NCBI RefSeq assembly: GCF_002261475.1
Contig: NZ_NEVN01000005.1
Span: 186,001 to 250,000 of the forward strand
Reading direction: 5' to 3'
Length of the DNA: 64,000 bases
Origin: Bordetella genomosp. 5
Lineage (GTDB): Bacteria > Pseudomonadota > Gammaproteobacteria > Burkholderiales > Burkholderiaceae_B
In this document: positions 1-8,906 of the stretch, piece by piece
How positions within the stretch are numbered: the first letter of the stretch is position 1
Layout: each line of letters starts with the position of its first letter
Position numbers and translations under genes: made by a program
Notes under the pieces: generated by a model
The model's database searches: none
Seen by the model: the letters and a program-made list of their open reading frames with translations, nothing else
Told to the model about the DNA's origin: nothing

Positions 1-1493
1 GCCGAGCCCACGCCAGCCGATTGCGGCACGATCACGGTGGCGATGCCGAGCTTGCGGGCGAGCAGGGCGGCGTGCAGCGGGGCCGCGCCGCCGAACGCGA
101 TCAGCGTGTGATCCTCGGCGGACTTGCCCAACTCGGAGGCGTGCACGCGCGCGGCATTGGCCATGTTCTCGGTCACGACTTCCAGCACCGCGTGGGCGGC
201 TTCGGGATCGGTGAGCTTGCCGGGCCGGGCGAGATGGGCCTGGACGGCGAGCCGCGCGAGATCGGGATCCAGGGCGACCTTGCCCACCGCGAAGCGCTCG
301 GGCGTGATGGTGCCCAGCACCGCGTGCGCGTCCGTCACGGTCGCGTGCTGGCCGCCGAGTCCGTAGGCGGCCGGGCCGGGCGTCGAGCCCGCGCTGTCGG
401 GGCCGACCTGGATCACGCCCAGGTTGTTGATGCGCGCGATGGAACCGCCGCCCGCGCCGATCTCGATCATCTCGATGACGGGAATCCGGATGGGCAGGCC
501 CGAGCCTTTCAGATGCCGATGCACGCGGCCGAACTCGAAGCTGCGGCTGATCTGCGGCTGGTAGTCGTCGATATAGCAGATCTTGGCGGTGGTGCCGCCC
601 ATGTCGAAGGAGAGGGCGCGCGCCGCGCCGACCTGCTCGGCGATGTGCTGCGCCAGGATGGCGCCGCCGGCCGGCCCCGACTCCACCAGGCGCACCGGCT
701 CTTCCACGCCGGTCTGCAAGGTGGCGATCGCGCCGCCCGAGGTCATCAGGAAGGGTTCCGCCCGCAGGCCGCGTTCGCGCGCCGCGTCCTGGAACCGGCG
801 CAGATAACCGGACACCTGAGGCTGCACATAGGCGTTGGCGCACACGGTGGAGAGGCGCGGATACTCGCGGATCTCGGCGCACACATCCGAGGAAAGCGAG
901 ATCCACAGTGCCGGCGCCACGTCGCGCAACAGCTCGCGGATGCGGCGCTCGTGCGCCGGGTGGGCGTAGCTGTGCAGCAGGCACACGGCCACGCTTTCGA
1001 TACCGTCGTCAAGCAGCCGGGCCGCCAGGGCCCGGACTTCGGCTTCGTCGAGCGGCGTCAGCACCCGGCCTTGCGCATCCACGCGCTCGGCGACGCCATG
1101 GCGCCAGTCGCGCCGCACCAGCGGCTGCGGCTTGTCCAGAAAAATATCGTATTGCGCATAGCGGTCTTCCAGACCGATCTCGACCAGGTCACGAAAGCCG
1201 GCGGTCGTGATGAGCGCGGTGCGGGCGCCCTTGCGCTCGATCAGCGCGTTGGTGGCGAGCGTGGTGCCGAGCACGAGACGCTCCACGGCGGGCCAGCCCA
1301 GGCCGGCGGCCTCGAGCAGTTCGCCGATGCCGGCGAGGACGGCCTGCTCGGGCGCGGCGGGGGTGGTGAGCAGCTTGGCGGAGCGGCGCAGCTCGCCCTG
1401 CTCCAGCACGATATCGGTAAAGGTGCCGCCGACGTCGACGGCCACGCTGACGGCGGCGCGCCGCGCGGCGGGCGCGGGGGATTGAGCGGACAT
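1..1493 (-). CDS. Hydantoinase/oxoprolinase subunit A-like protein (HyuA family), C-terminus off the left edge
   Basis: The reverse strand reads open from an ATG at 1493 to the left edge, about 497 codons. The start MSAQSPAPAARR leads into AVDVGGTFTDIVL, the N-terminal phosphate-binding motif of N-methylhydantoinase A/5-oxoprolinase A. GTTLATNALIERKG, the second nucleotide-binding segment SFDMGGTTAK and IGAGGGSIARI follow in family order. The family is about 700 residues long, so roughly the last 200 are missing here. Members use ATP to hydrolyse hydantoins, 5-oxoproline or related cyclic amides, normally with a HyuB subunit encoded nearby; none is visible because the downstream side is outside the window. 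The gene is divergent from the cupin-rhodanese gene across 258 bases. The substrate cannot be read from sequence. The family call is firm. Confidence 0.9.
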   Translation of the reverse strand, partial: MSAQSPAPAARRAAVSVAVDVGGTFTDIVLEQGELRRSAKLLTTPAAPEQAVLAGIGELLEAAGLGWPAVERLVLGTTLATNALIERKGARTALITTAGFRDLVEIGLEDRYAQYDIFLDKPQPLVRRDWRHGVAERVDAQGRVLTPLDEAEVRALAARLLDDGIESVAVCLLHSYAHPAHERRIRELLRDVAPALWISLSSDVCAEIREYPRLSTVCANAYVQPQVSGYLRRFQDAARERGLRAEPFLMTSGGAIATLQTGVEEPVRLVESGPAGGAILAQHIAEQVGAARALSFDMGGTTAKICYIDDYQPQISRSFEFGRVHRHLKGSGLPIRIPVIEMIEIGAGGGSIARINNLGVIQVGPDSAGSTPGPAAYGLGGQHATVTDAHAVLGTITPERFAVGKVALDPDLARLAVQAHLARPGKLTDPEAAHAVLEVVTENMANAARVHASELGKSAEDHTLIAFGGAAPLHAALLARKLGIATVIVPQSAGVGS

Positions 1494-1751
1494 GGGGGCG
1501 TACCCTGTGGCGGATGAATCGGAGGACGCCGCGTCGTGCACGGCATCGAGGAACTGAAGGCCACGATGCTAGGGAGCCGCAGGGGGCCGCGGAACGACGT
1601 TTTTCGTATGTCCTTATGCGTCGCGGCGCGCCGTCCGCGCGCATATGGATAGTCGGTTTTCTGCGTTGTCGCGCTGGACCGCAGCGCCGTAGTCTTGGCT
1701 GCATCCCGGCCGGGATCGCATCCCGGACCCCGACGCCACCACGGAATCCCC

Positions 1752-4010
1752 ATGACCACGTTGCCGCCCAGCTCCGATCTCTCTCTTCAGACCACGCGTT
1801 CGCGCGCCGTCGCGGCGTTCATCGCCGACGTGCGCGCCATCCTGCCCGATCCGGCCCGGGCCACGCCCGCCCAGCTGGAGGCGGCGGCCGCGCTGCTGCG
1901 CGGGCTCGCGGCGCGCACCGAACTGTTCGCGGCCGAGGCCTTCGCCTTGCAGCCCGGCCGCCCGGCGTCGATCTACCGACTGGCCGAAGACACCGACGGG
2001 GCGTACGCCCTGTATCTATCCCTGGGCGAGGCGGGCAAGGCGCAGCCGCCGCATGACCACACTACCTGGGCCATCATCGCCGGCGTGCGCGGCGACGAGC
2101 GCAACGAGGTTTACGCCCGTGGCCCGGGCGCGAGCGCCGGCCACGAGACGCTCACTCATGTGCGGCGGGTCGACGTGGGCGCGGGTGGCTCCATCGTGCT
2201 GCAGCCCGATGACGTGCACACGATCGAACTGATCGGCGACACCTCGGGCGCGCATCTGCATTTTTATGGTCTGGCGCTCGATCGCCTGCCGGGGCGCGTG
2301 GTGTTCGAGAGCACGGCCGGTGGCGCGTCGCGCACCTTCGGTCCGCCCGCCGCGATCTTCCACGCGCGGGTCGACGCCGCCGAGCTCGAGCGCGCGCTGC
2401 GCGCCACCGGCGAGATCGCGCTGCTGGACGTGCGCGAGGCGGGGCGCTACGCCGAACGCCACATCCTCGAAGCGGCGAACGCCCCGCTGTGGCGTCTGGA
2501 GCAGCGCATCGACCGCCTGGTGCCGCGCCGCGGCACCCGCATCGTCGTGACCGACGAGGACGAAACGATCGCCCACGACGCGGCGGGCAAGCTGACCCGG
2601 CTGGGCTACATCGACGTGGCCGTGCTCGCCGGCGGCACGCGCGGCTGGGAAGCCTCGGGCCGGGAAGTGTTCTGGGGTACCAATGTGCCGAGCAAGGCCT
2701 TCGGCGAAGTCATCGAGCACGAGAAGCACACGCCCTGGATCGACGTGGACGAGCTCGCGGCCCGGGTTGGCGCCGGCGAGAACATCCTGGTGGTCGACAG
2801 CCGCACCACCGAAGAATTTCACAACTTCACGCTGCCGTTCTCGCACAGCCTGCCGGGCGCCGAGCTGGTCTATCGCATCGGCGAACTGGCGCCGGACCCC
2901 GAGACCTTCGTCGTCGTGAACTGCGCGGGCCGCACGCGCTCGATCGTGGGCGCGCAGACCCTGATCGACGCGGGCATTCCGAATCGGGTCGCGTCGTTGA
3001 AAAACGGCACGATGGAATGGCTGCTGTCCGGCCGCGAGCTGGCCTACGGGCGCCATGCGGCCTTGCCCGAACCGGCGCCGGCGCATCTTGCCCAGGCGCG
3101 CGAACGCGCCCGCTCGGTAATCGCGCAGGCGGGGGTGGAATACATCGACGCCGCACGCCTGGCCAGCTTCGAGGACGAAGCCGCCGCCGGCGAACGCAGC
3201 CTCTACCGCTTCGACATCCGCACCCGCGAGGAGTACGAGGCCGGTCATCTGCCGGGCTGGCGCTGGGCGCCGGGCGGGCAGCTGGTGCAGGCCACCGACG
3301 AATACGTCGGCACGCGCCGCGCCCGGGTCGTGCTGGCCGACCACGACGGCGTGCGGGCACTGACCACCGCGGCCTGGCTCAGGCAGCTGGGCGCGGTGGA
3401 GGTCTATCTTTTTGCGGCGGCGCTCGAGCCGGCCGCGCCCGTGGCGGGCAAGCCGGCCGTGCCGGTGGCGCTCGAGACCGGCGCCGAGCGCGTCCGCGTG
3501 CTGCGTCATCGCGAGGCGGCGCCGACGGTCCGCCCGCAGGTGCTGCAGGGCTGGCAGGAGGCGGGCGACACGCAGGTGTACGACGTGGACCGGCGCCAGG
3601 CCTACGAGCGCGGTCATGTGCGCGGCGCGCGTTTCGCGGCGCCCGATCGCCTGCCGGCGCTGCTCGCGGAGCCGGCGGCACGTCGCGTGGTGATCGTGTC
3701 CGACGACGGCGTGCTGGCGCAATCGGTGGCCACGGAGCTGCGCTGGCAGCTCAGGCGCGACGCCAATGCGCCCGCCGTGTATGCACTGGCCGGGGGCACC
3801 CGGGCCTGGCAGGCACAGGGCCTGCCGCTGGCCACCGGGCCGGCGGGCGTGCTGACGGGCGACGATGACCAGGACATCAGCCCTTATCACCTGGACGACA
3901 TCGGGGCACGCAATGCCGGCTTCCAGGCCTATCTGGACTGGGAGCTGGGGCTGGTGGAGCAACTCGAACGCGCCGGCGCGCAGGACATCCGCCTGATCGG
4001 TGCCGCGTAA
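1752..4010 (+). CDS. Cysteine-dioxygenase-like cupin fused to four rhodanese domains
   Basis: A 752-residue protein. Residues about 60-180 resemble thiol dioxygenases: the PPHDHTTW motif supplies His101 and His103, and DDVHTIEL supplies His156, giving the three-His iron site. Four rhodanese-like modules follow at about 204-312, 325-432, 462-560 and 590-690, each with the domain-ending GG-T-W or NGTMEW signature where visible. Only the second has a catalytic cysteine, Cys391 in NCAGRTRS. The equivalent positions in the others read VTDEDE, LADHDG and VSDDGV. The likely role is oxidation of a thiol or persulfide coupled to sulfane-sulfur transfer, in the cytoplasm (no signal peptide); the substrate is inferred. 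The ATG at 1752 was chosen over an in-frame start 19 codons upstream because the upstream residues look like translated promoter. A molybdate-binding TOBE gene follows. Confidence 0.85.
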   Translation: MTTLPPSSDLSLQTTRSRAVAAFIADVRAILPDPARATPAQLEAAAALLRGLAARTELFAAEAFALQPGRPASIYRLAEDTDGAYALYLSLGEAGKAQPPHDHTTWAIIAGVRGDERNEVYARGPGASAGHETLTHVRRVDVGAGGSIVLQPDDVHTIELIGDTSGAHLHFYGLALDRLPGRVVFESTAGGASRTFGPPAAIFHARVDAAELERALRATGEIALLDVREAGRYAERHILEAANAPLWRLEQRIDRLVPRRGTRIVVTDEDETIAHDAAGKLTRLGYIDVAVLAGGTRGWEASGREVFWGTNVPSKAFGEVIEHEKHTPWIDVDELAARVGAGENILVVDSRTTEEFHNFTLPFSHSLPGAELVYRIGELAPDPETFVVVNCAGRTRSIVGAQTLIDAGIPNRVASLKNGTMEWLLSGRELAYGRHAALPEPAPAHLAQARERARSVIAQAGVEYIDAARLASFEDEAAAGERSLYRFDIRTREEYEAGHLPGWRWAPGGQLVQATDEYVGTRRARVVLADHDGVRALTTAAWLRQLGAVEVYLFAAALEPAAPVAGKPAVPVALETGAERVRVLRHREAAPTVRPQVLQGWQEAGDTQVYDVDRRQAYERGHVRGARFAAPDRLPALLAEPAARRVVIVSDDGVLAQSVATELRWQLRRDANAPAVYALAGGTRAWQAQGLPLATGPAGVLTGDDDQDISPYHLDDIGARNAGFQAYLDWELGLVEQLERAGAQDIRLIGAA

Positions 4011-4076
4011 TAACCGCAACGCGTGCCCGCGCACGGCACGCGCTCATATCACTCTCATCCGCAACAGGAGTTACGC

Positions 4077-4292
4077 ATGGCCATTCAATCCATCAACGCC
4101 CGCAACCAGTTTCGCGGCAAGATCCGCGAGATCGTGCTGGGCTCCGTCGTGTCCGAGGTGGACATCGACACGCCCGCCGGGATCGTCACGTCGGTAATCA
4201 CGACGCGCTCGGTCAAGGAGCTGGACCTGCAGGTCGGCACGGAGGTGCTGGCCTTCGTGAAGGCGACGGAGGTGTCGGTGGCCAAGCTCTGA
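4077..4292 (+). CDS. Single-domain TOBE molybdate-binding protein (molbindin)
   Basis: A 71-residue protein beginning MAIQSINARNQFRGKI. It is one TOBE (Mop) module, with the typical N-R-GKI start and the alternating V-S-V-ID-PAG-V and T-SV-EL-L--G-EV-AF-KATEVSV pattern. Molbindins assemble into hexamers that bind molybdate or tungstate in the cytoplasm and buffer or store it for cofactor synthesis. An AGGAG ribosome-binding site at 4066-4070, six bases before ATG 4077, decides the start. It lies 66 bases after the cupin-rhodanese gene on the same strand and may be cotranscribed. No molybdate ABC transporter is in the window. Family call very secure. Confidence 0.93.
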   Translation: MAIQSINARNQFRGKIREIVLGSVVSEVDIDTPAGIVTSVITTRSVKELDLQVGTEVLAFVKATEVSVAKL

Positions 4293-4312
4293 CGCAAAGC
4301 GCGCCGGGTGGC

Positions 4313-4840
4313 CTACGCGCCGCGAGCCCGTGCGCGCAGAGCCTCGATCAGGCTGGCCGCGTCGCGCTCGCCGTCGTAGCGCGTGCCCTCGATAAAGAGG
4401 GTGGGCGTGCCATTGACCCCGCTGCGGATACCGCCCTGGAAGTCGCGCTGGATGCGTGCATCGTGCGCGCCGGCGAAGGCTTCGTCGAGCGCGGCGGGCG
4501 CGAGGCCGAGCGTGCGGCCATAGGCCAGCAGGTCGGGCAGCCGCAGCGCCTGCTGATTTTCATACAGCATGTCGTGGGCTTGCCAGAACTTGCCCTCGCG
4601 GGCAGCGGCCTCGGCAAACTGCGCCGCCATCACCGCGTGCGGGTGCAGCTCGGTGATCGGGAAGTTGCGAAACACGAAGCGCAGCTGGTCGCCCAGCGCG
4701 CGTTGCACTTCCTGGATGATCGGGTAGGCCTGGCCGCAATACGGACATTCGTAATCGCCATACTCCACCAGGGTGACCGGCGCGTCGGCCGGGCCCTGCG
4801 AGTGATCCTGGGCGTCGACGGGATAGATCAGGCGGCTCAT
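4313..4840 (-). CDS. DsbA-family thioredoxin-fold protein, cytoplasmic type
   Basis: A 175-residue thioredoxin-fold protein with the active site ECPYCGQ (Cys32, Cys35), a helical insertion, and the cis-proline loop GVNGTPTLFI. It has no signal peptide, unlike periplasmic DsbA, so it probably acts in the cytoplasm as a disulfide reductase or isomerase. Its start overlaps the end of the peroxiredoxin gene by four bases, and dps lies upstream, so a role in recycling the peroxiredoxin or repairing oxidised thiols is a reasonable inference from context. Length and motifs match the DSBA-like thioredoxin family. It is the last gene of the dps-peroxiredoxin-DsbA operon. Confidence 0.9.
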   Translation of the reverse strand: MSRLIYPVDAQDHSQGPADAPVTLVEYGDYECPYCGQAYPIIQEVQRALGDQLRFVFRNFPITELHPHAVMAAQFAEAAAREGKFWQAHDMLYENQQALRLPDLLAYGRTLGLAPAALDEAFAGAHDARIQRDFQGGIRSGVNGTPTLFIEGTRYDGERDAASLIEALRARARGA

Positions 4841-5376
4841 GATTGCGCTCCGGAAGCGGGTTGAGAGGCGGGTTGAACGGCGGCTTGGGTAGCGGCGGCG
4901 CCGAGCGCGTCGAGCGCCTCGAAGATGCCGTCGGCACCCGGATTAATGCCGAGCGGGGACACGTAACTCCACCGGATCACGCCGCGGGCGTCGATCACGA
5001 ACAGGGCCCGCTCGCAGATGCCTTCGGCCTCGCGGTACACCCCGTAGCTGCGGGCGACGGCGCCCTTGGGCTCGAAGTCGGCCAGCAGCGGAAAATGCAG
5101 ATGCCGGTCGGCCGCGAATGCCGCGTGGCACCACACGCCGTCCACCGAAATGCCCACGAGTTGCGCGCCGGCGCGATGAAACTCCGGCAGCACTTCGTTG
5201 TAGAAGGCCATCTGGTCGCCGCACACCGGGCTCCAGTCGGCCGGGTAGAACGCCAGGATCAGCGGGCGACCGAGCAATTCATCCAGCGACACACGCTGGT
5301 CCGGGGTGGCGGGTAGCGAGAACGGCGGCGCGGCGGTGCCCGCGGGCAGGGCTGTCAGGGTTTGCGCATGCGACAT
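4837..5376 (-). CDS. Peroxiredoxin (AhpC/TSA family)
   Basis: A 179-residue thiol peroxidase. The peroxidatic cysteine is Cys52 in FYPADWSPVCGDQ, which fits the P-x3-S-x2-C active-site pattern with serine in place of the commoner threonine. A further cysteine, Cys83 in GVWCHAAF, sits where some atypical peroxiredoxins place a resolving cysteine. The protein should reduce hydrogen peroxide or organic peroxides in the cytoplasm. The C-terminus is a low-complexity AVQPASQPASGAQS tail. It lies 27 bases after dps and overlaps the DsbA-like gene by four bases, making a compact oxidative-stress operon. GGAA seven bases before the ATG serves as the ribosome-binding site. Confidence 0.92.
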   Translation of the reverse strand: MSHAQTLTALPAGTAAPPFSLPATPDQRVSLDELLGRPLILAFYPADWSPVCGDQMAFYNEVLPEFHRAGAQLVGISVDGVWCHAAFAADRHLHFPLLADFEPKGAVARSYGVYREAEGICERALFVIDARGVIRWSYVSPLGINPGADGIFEALDALGAAATQAAVQPASQPASGAQS

Positions 5377-5403
5377 GATGGGTTCCGGTGGACGTGGCGG
5401 GGT

Positions 5404-5922
5404 TCAGCGCGGCGCGCGGGTCGATTCGAACAGGAACCAGCTGCGGCGCTCGGCTTCGTCGATCCAGTTTTCGATCAGGCTGGCGGTGGCGACGTCGTTG
5501 TGGGCATCGCAGACCACGTGGGTAGCGCGCAGAAAGCCGGTGAGCTGGCGATTGTCGTCCGCGAGTTCGGCCAGCATGTCCTGCGGCGTCACGTACTCGG
5601 CGTCGTTGTCGAGCAGGCGCTGCAGGCGATGAATATGGCCGATCGAGCGCAGCGTGGTGCCGCCTACCTTGCGGGCCCGCTCGGCGATGGCGTCGGTGGT
5701 GGCGTAGATCTCGTCGCCCTGTTCGTCGAGCAGCAGGTGGTAATCGCGGAAGTGCGGGCCCGACATGTGCCAGTGGAAATTCTTGGTCTTCAGGTACAGC
5801 GCGAACACGTCGGCCAGCAGCGTGGTCAGCGCGGCGGAGATGTCGGCGGTGGCGTCTGCGCCCAGGTCGGTGGGGGTGCGCAGCGGGGCGCGCAGGCTGG
5901 CGGGAAGCGTGAGGTCGGTCAT
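5404..5922 (-). CDS. dps: DNA-binding ferritin-like protein Dps
   Basis: A 172-residue four-helix ferritin-like protein. NFHWHMSGPHFRDYHLLLDEQGDEIY carries the His and Asp/Glu residues that form the Dps ferroxidase site between subunits. Dps dodecamers oxidise and store iron with peroxide and shield DNA during starvation or oxidative stress. The start at 5922 (MTDLTLP) is preferred over an ATG four codons upstream, because GGAG at 5929-5932 is ideally spaced for the inner ATG while the outer one has a pyrimidine-rich leader. It is the first gene of the dps-peroxiredoxin-DsbA operon. The 260 bases upstream are shared with the divergent sensor kinase and hold no operator I could identify with confidence. 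Confidence 0.95.
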   Translation of the reverse strand: MTDLTLPASLRAPLRTPTDLGADATADISAALTTLLADVFALYLKTKNFHWHMSGPHFRDYHLLLDEQGDEIYATTDAIAERARKVGGTTLRSIGHIHRLQRLLDNDAEYVTPQDMLAELADDNRQLTGFLRATHVVCDAHNDVATASLIENWIDEAERRSWFLFESTRAPR

Positions 5923-5928
5923 GACGAG

Positions 5929-5932
5929 CTCC
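5929..5932 (-). promoter_or_regulatory. Ribosome-binding site that decides the dps start
   Basis: GGAG on the reverse strand, six bases before the ATG at 5922. It overlaps the first of two in-frame ATG codons (5934), so it can only serve the second. Confidence 0.6.
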
Positions 5933-6170
5933 ATGCGGGTAGGGGAGAGGCCGGCAGGCGGTGCGGGTGCGACCGTCCGTCGGACCGGGCTGTGAGGGGG
6001 TGGTGCCCGATGGAAAACAGCTTATCGGCGCGCCGCGCCGGCATGAATCGGCTCATCGTTTTTCGCCGTCATACTTTGGTTTAGGCCACCATATGCTCGG
6101 GTGCGAGTGCGTTCGGCCCGGCGATGTCTGATAATGAGCGCGCCCGGGCCCCCACGGCGGCCCGCATCCT

Positions 6171-6176
6171 GGAGGT
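6171..6176 (+). promoter_or_regulatory. Strong ribosome-binding site for a TTG start
   Basis: GGAGGT, six bases before a TTG at 6183. No ATG is suitably placed, so this site fixes the sensor kinase start. Confidence 0.7.
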
Positions 6177-6182
6177 GCCTTC

Positions 6183-8135
6183 TTGTCCACGCCGCCTGTG
6201 CGGGCATCGCGCCCGACACCGATCCCTGGTGCGTTTGCCGCCGACCCCGTCGAAGCCGGCGCGTCTCCCGCCGTCTGGCGCGTGGGTGCCGGCCTGCTGG
6301 CGCTGGGCATCTTCCTCGTCGACACCTTCACGACCGTCGAAGGGGCGGTGGCGGTGCTGTACGTGCTGGTGGTGCTGATGGCGGCGCGCACCGCGCGCGG
6401 CCGCGACATCTGGCTTGCCGCGCTGGGCACGCTGCTCCTGACCCTGGTGGCCTACATCGACTCGCACGGATTGCGCCATGTCGGCGCGCCCACCGTGCGC
6501 GCCTTCGTGAGTCTGGCCGCCATCGCGATCGCGGGCGTGCTGGCGTTGCAGAACCAGCGCGCGACCCGTCGCCTCGCGGCCCAGGCGCGCCTGCTCGACC
6601 TGTCGCACGACATGATCTTCGTGCGGGATCGCCAGGGCGTGATCACGTTCTGGAACCGCACGGCCGAAGACATCTATGGCTGGCCCGCCCGCGAAGCCAT
6701 CGGCCGCGTGGCCGATGAGTTGCTTCAGACCCGCTATGCGGAGCAGCGCGCGGCCATCGAGGTCGAGCTGATGCGGACCGGCCGCTGGGATGGCACCCTG
6801 CGGCAGGTCACGCGTACGGGGGCGACGCTGTCGCTTTCGAGCCGCTGGGTCGTGCAGTACGGCCCCGAAGGGCGGCCGCTCGCGGTCATGGAGACGCACA
6901 CCGACGTGACGGACCGCGAGGCGGCGCACGCGGCGGTGGTGGCCAGCGAGCGCCGCTATCGGCGCATGTTCGATGCCAGCCGCATCGGCGTGGTCCAGGA
7001 AGACTGGTCCGCCGTGCCGGCCGAGCTGGCGCGTCTCGCGCCCGACGCCGATGGGCTCGCGCGCCACTTCGCCAGCCATCCCGAAGACGTGCGGCGCATC
7101 CGCTGCTGCGTGCGCATCGATGACGTGAATCCGGCGTTCGAGGCCATGACCGGACGTCTCGAGCGCAACGCGCCGCACAGCGTGGACGACGTGCTGAGCC
7201 CGGGCGATCGCAGCTTCGCCGACGCGCTCGTCGCCTTCGCGCGCGGCGAGCCGTTCCACGAGGGCGAGACCGACATGATCCGCGCCGACGGCACGCTGGT
7301 GCCGGTGCTGTTCACCATCACCTATCCCGCGGCCGACGATCCCGAAGGCTGCGTGCTGGTCTTCGTGGTGGACAACACGGACCGCAAGCAGGCCCACGAC
7401 GCATTGCTGCAGGCCCAGGCCGAGATCGCGCACGCCGCGCGCGTGGCGACGCTCGGCGAGCTGACGGCGTCGATCGCGCACGAGGTCAACCAGCCGCTGA
7501 TGGCGGTGGCCACCAGCAGCGACGCCGGCATGCGCTGGCTCAGGCGGGATCCGCCCGACCTGCACGAGGTCGAGACGGCGCTGGCCCGCATCGGGGCGGA
7601 GGCGCGTCGCGCCTCCGAGATCGTCAAGCGGGTGCAGGCCTTTCTGCGCAAGGCGCCGGTGCAGCACGATGCGCTCGCGCCGGCCGCCATCATCGAAGAG
7701 GCCGCCCGCCTGGTGGCGCACGAGCTCTCGCGCGAGCGGGTGGAGCTGCGGCTGGACATCACGGCCGGCCTGCCGGAGATCCTCGGCGATCGCATCCAGT
7801 TGCAGCAGGTCCTGGTGAACCTGATGGTCAACGCGTGTCAGGCGATGGCGGAGCAGCCGGGCCCGCGCGCGCTGTCGATCACCGCCTCACAGCAGGCGCC
7901 GGACCAGGTCGCCATTGTGCTGCGCGATACCGGCCCCGGCATCGCCGCGGCCGACCGCGAACGGCTGTTCGATCCTTTCTTCACGACCAAGCCCACCGGC
8001 ATGGGAATGGGGCTGGCCATCTGCCGCACGACCATCCAGGCGCATGGCGGCACGCTCACGCTCGCCGACACCGACGGTCCGGGCGCCGTCTTTCATCTCA
8101 CGCTGGCCGTGGCGCACGCTGGAGCTCACGCATGA
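6183..8135 (+). CDS. PAS-domain membrane sensor histidine kinase
   Basis: A 650-residue kinase starting at TTG. Four hydrophobic segments (about 33-50, 52-68, 77-93, 106-123) anchor it in the inner membrane. Two PAS-like modules follow (about 135-245 and 258-402). The dimerisation/phosphoacceptor helix has His433 in SIAHEVNQPL. The ATPase domain shows the N box NLMVNACQAM, DTGPGIA, FDPFFTTKPTGMGMGLAI and a terminal GG-H-T segment. The HEVNQPL type is typical of FixL-like kinases that pair with FixJ/NarL-type regulators, and such a regulator follows with a four-base ATGA overlap. The signal is unknown: the N-terminal membrane part is not a recognised ligand domain, and PAS cofactors cannot be inferred. 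Divergent from dps. Confidence 0.92.
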   Translation: MSTPPVRASRPTPIPGAFAADPVEAGASPAVWRVGAGLLALGIFLVDTFTTVEGAVAVLYVLVVLMAARTARGRDIWLAALGTLLLTLVAYIDSHGLRHVGAPTVRAFVSLAAIAIAGVLALQNQRATRRLAAQARLLDLSHDMIFVRDRQGVITFWNRTAEDIYGWPAREAIGRVADELLQTRYAEQRAAIEVELMRTGRWDGTLRQVTRTGATLSLSSRWVVQYGPEGRPLAVMETHTDVTDREAAHAAVVASERRYRRMFDASRIGVVQEDWSAVPAELARLAPDADGLARHFASHPEDVRRIRCCVRIDDVNPAFEAMTGRLERNAPHSVDDVLSPGDRSFADALVAFARGEPFHEGETDMIRADGTLVPVLFTITYPAADDPEGCVLVFVVDNTDRKQAHDALLQAQAEIAHAARVATLGELTASIAHEVNQPLMAVATSSDAGMRWLRRDPPDLHEVETALARIGAEARRASEIVKRVQAFLRKAPVQHDALAPAAIIEEAARLVAHELSRERVELRLDITAGLPEILGDRIQLQQVLVNLMVNACQAMAEQPGPRALSITASQQAPDQVAIVLRDTGPGIAAADRERLFDPFFTTKPTGMGMGLAICRTTIQAHGGTLTLADTDGPGAVFHLTLAVAHAGAHA

Positions 8136-8791
8136 ATCGTCCTTTCTCTTCCGTGCCGCCGGGCCAGACCGTGCCCGCCCGCGAGCCGCTCGTGATCATC
8201 GTCGACGACGAGGCGCCGGTGCGCGATTCGCTCGACAGCCTGTTCCGCTCGGTCGGGTTGCGCACGCAACTGCACGCCGCGCCGGCCGAGCTGCTGCAAT
8301 CGAAAATGCCGGACACCCCGGGCTGCATCGTGCTGGACGTGCGTCTGCCGGGCATCAGCGGCCTCGATTTTCAGGCGCAGCTGGCGGCCCATGGCATGGA
8401 CCTGCCGATCGTCTTCATGACCGGACATGGCGACATCCCCATGACGGTGAAGGCGATGAAGGCGGGGGCGGTGGATTTTCTGGCCAAGCCGTTCCGCGAG
8501 CAGGACATGCTGGACGCGGTCACCACCGCCATCGAGCGCGACACCGAGCGACGCGCCGAATCGGCCGCGCTGCGCGGGCTGAAGGCCGCCTACGAGACGC
8601 TCACGGCGCGCGAGCGCGAAGTCATGGGCCATGTGGTCTCGGGGCTGATGAACAAGCAGGTGGCGGGCTTGATCGGTCTGAGCGAGATCACCGTGAAGAT
8701 CCATCGGGGCAACGTCATGCGCAAGATGGGCGTGCGGTCGCTGGCGGATTTGGTGCGGCAGGCCCACGCGCTGGGCATTTCGCCCCGCTGA
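8132..8791 (+). CDS. FixJ-family response regulator
   Basis: A 219-residue regulator. The receiver domain (about 20-135) has the acidic pocket IVDDEAP, the phosphoacceptor Asp in VLDVRLPGISG, and the Lys in FLAKPFREQ. The GHGDIPMTVKAMKAGAVDF stretch is typical of FixJ/TodT receivers. A LuxR-type helix-turn-helix occupies the C-terminus (LTAREREVMGHVVSGLMNKQ, ITVKIHRGNVMRKM). The ATG overlaps the kinase stop, and GGAG at 8121-8124 precedes it. It is the cognate output of the upstream kinase. Targets are unknown; the nearest candidate is the receiver-only gene that follows. Confidence 0.95.
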   Translation: MNRPFSSVPPGQTVPAREPLVIIVDDEAPVRDSLDSLFRSVGLRTQLHAAPAELLQSKMPDTPGCIVLDVRLPGISGLDFQAQLAAHGMDLPIVFMTGHGDIPMTVKAMKAGAVDFLAKPFREQDMLDAVTTAIERDTERRAESAALRGLKAAYETLTAREREVMGHVVSGLMNKQVAGLIGLSEITVKIHRGNVMRKMGVRSLADLVRQAHALGISPR

Positions 8792-8823
8792 GCCGAAACG
8801 CCGGCAAACCTCTGTATGATTTT

Positions 8824-8840
8824 CCTTATGGTCAATAAGG
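8824..8840. promoter_or_regulatory. Inverted repeat upstream of the receiver-only regulator
   Basis: CCTTAT and ATAAGG separated by five bases, in an AT-richer patch between the FixJ-type gene and the receiver-only gene. It is a possible operator. No binding protein is assigned. Confidence 0.3.
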
Positions 8841-8906
8841 TTCATAACGGAGACTGCCGCGTTTCGATGCACGCTCGTGCTGACCGCGGCCCGAAGGATT
8901 TCGTAT

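Noticed and set aside
21-1517. Long forward open frame opposite the hydantoinase gene
   Set aside because: Its His/Gly/Arg-rich translation is the antisense shadow of a gene with clear motifs.
2016-4034. 672-codon reverse frame opposite the cupin-rhodanese gene
   Set aside because: Low-complexity shadow product; the forward frame carries the domain motifs.
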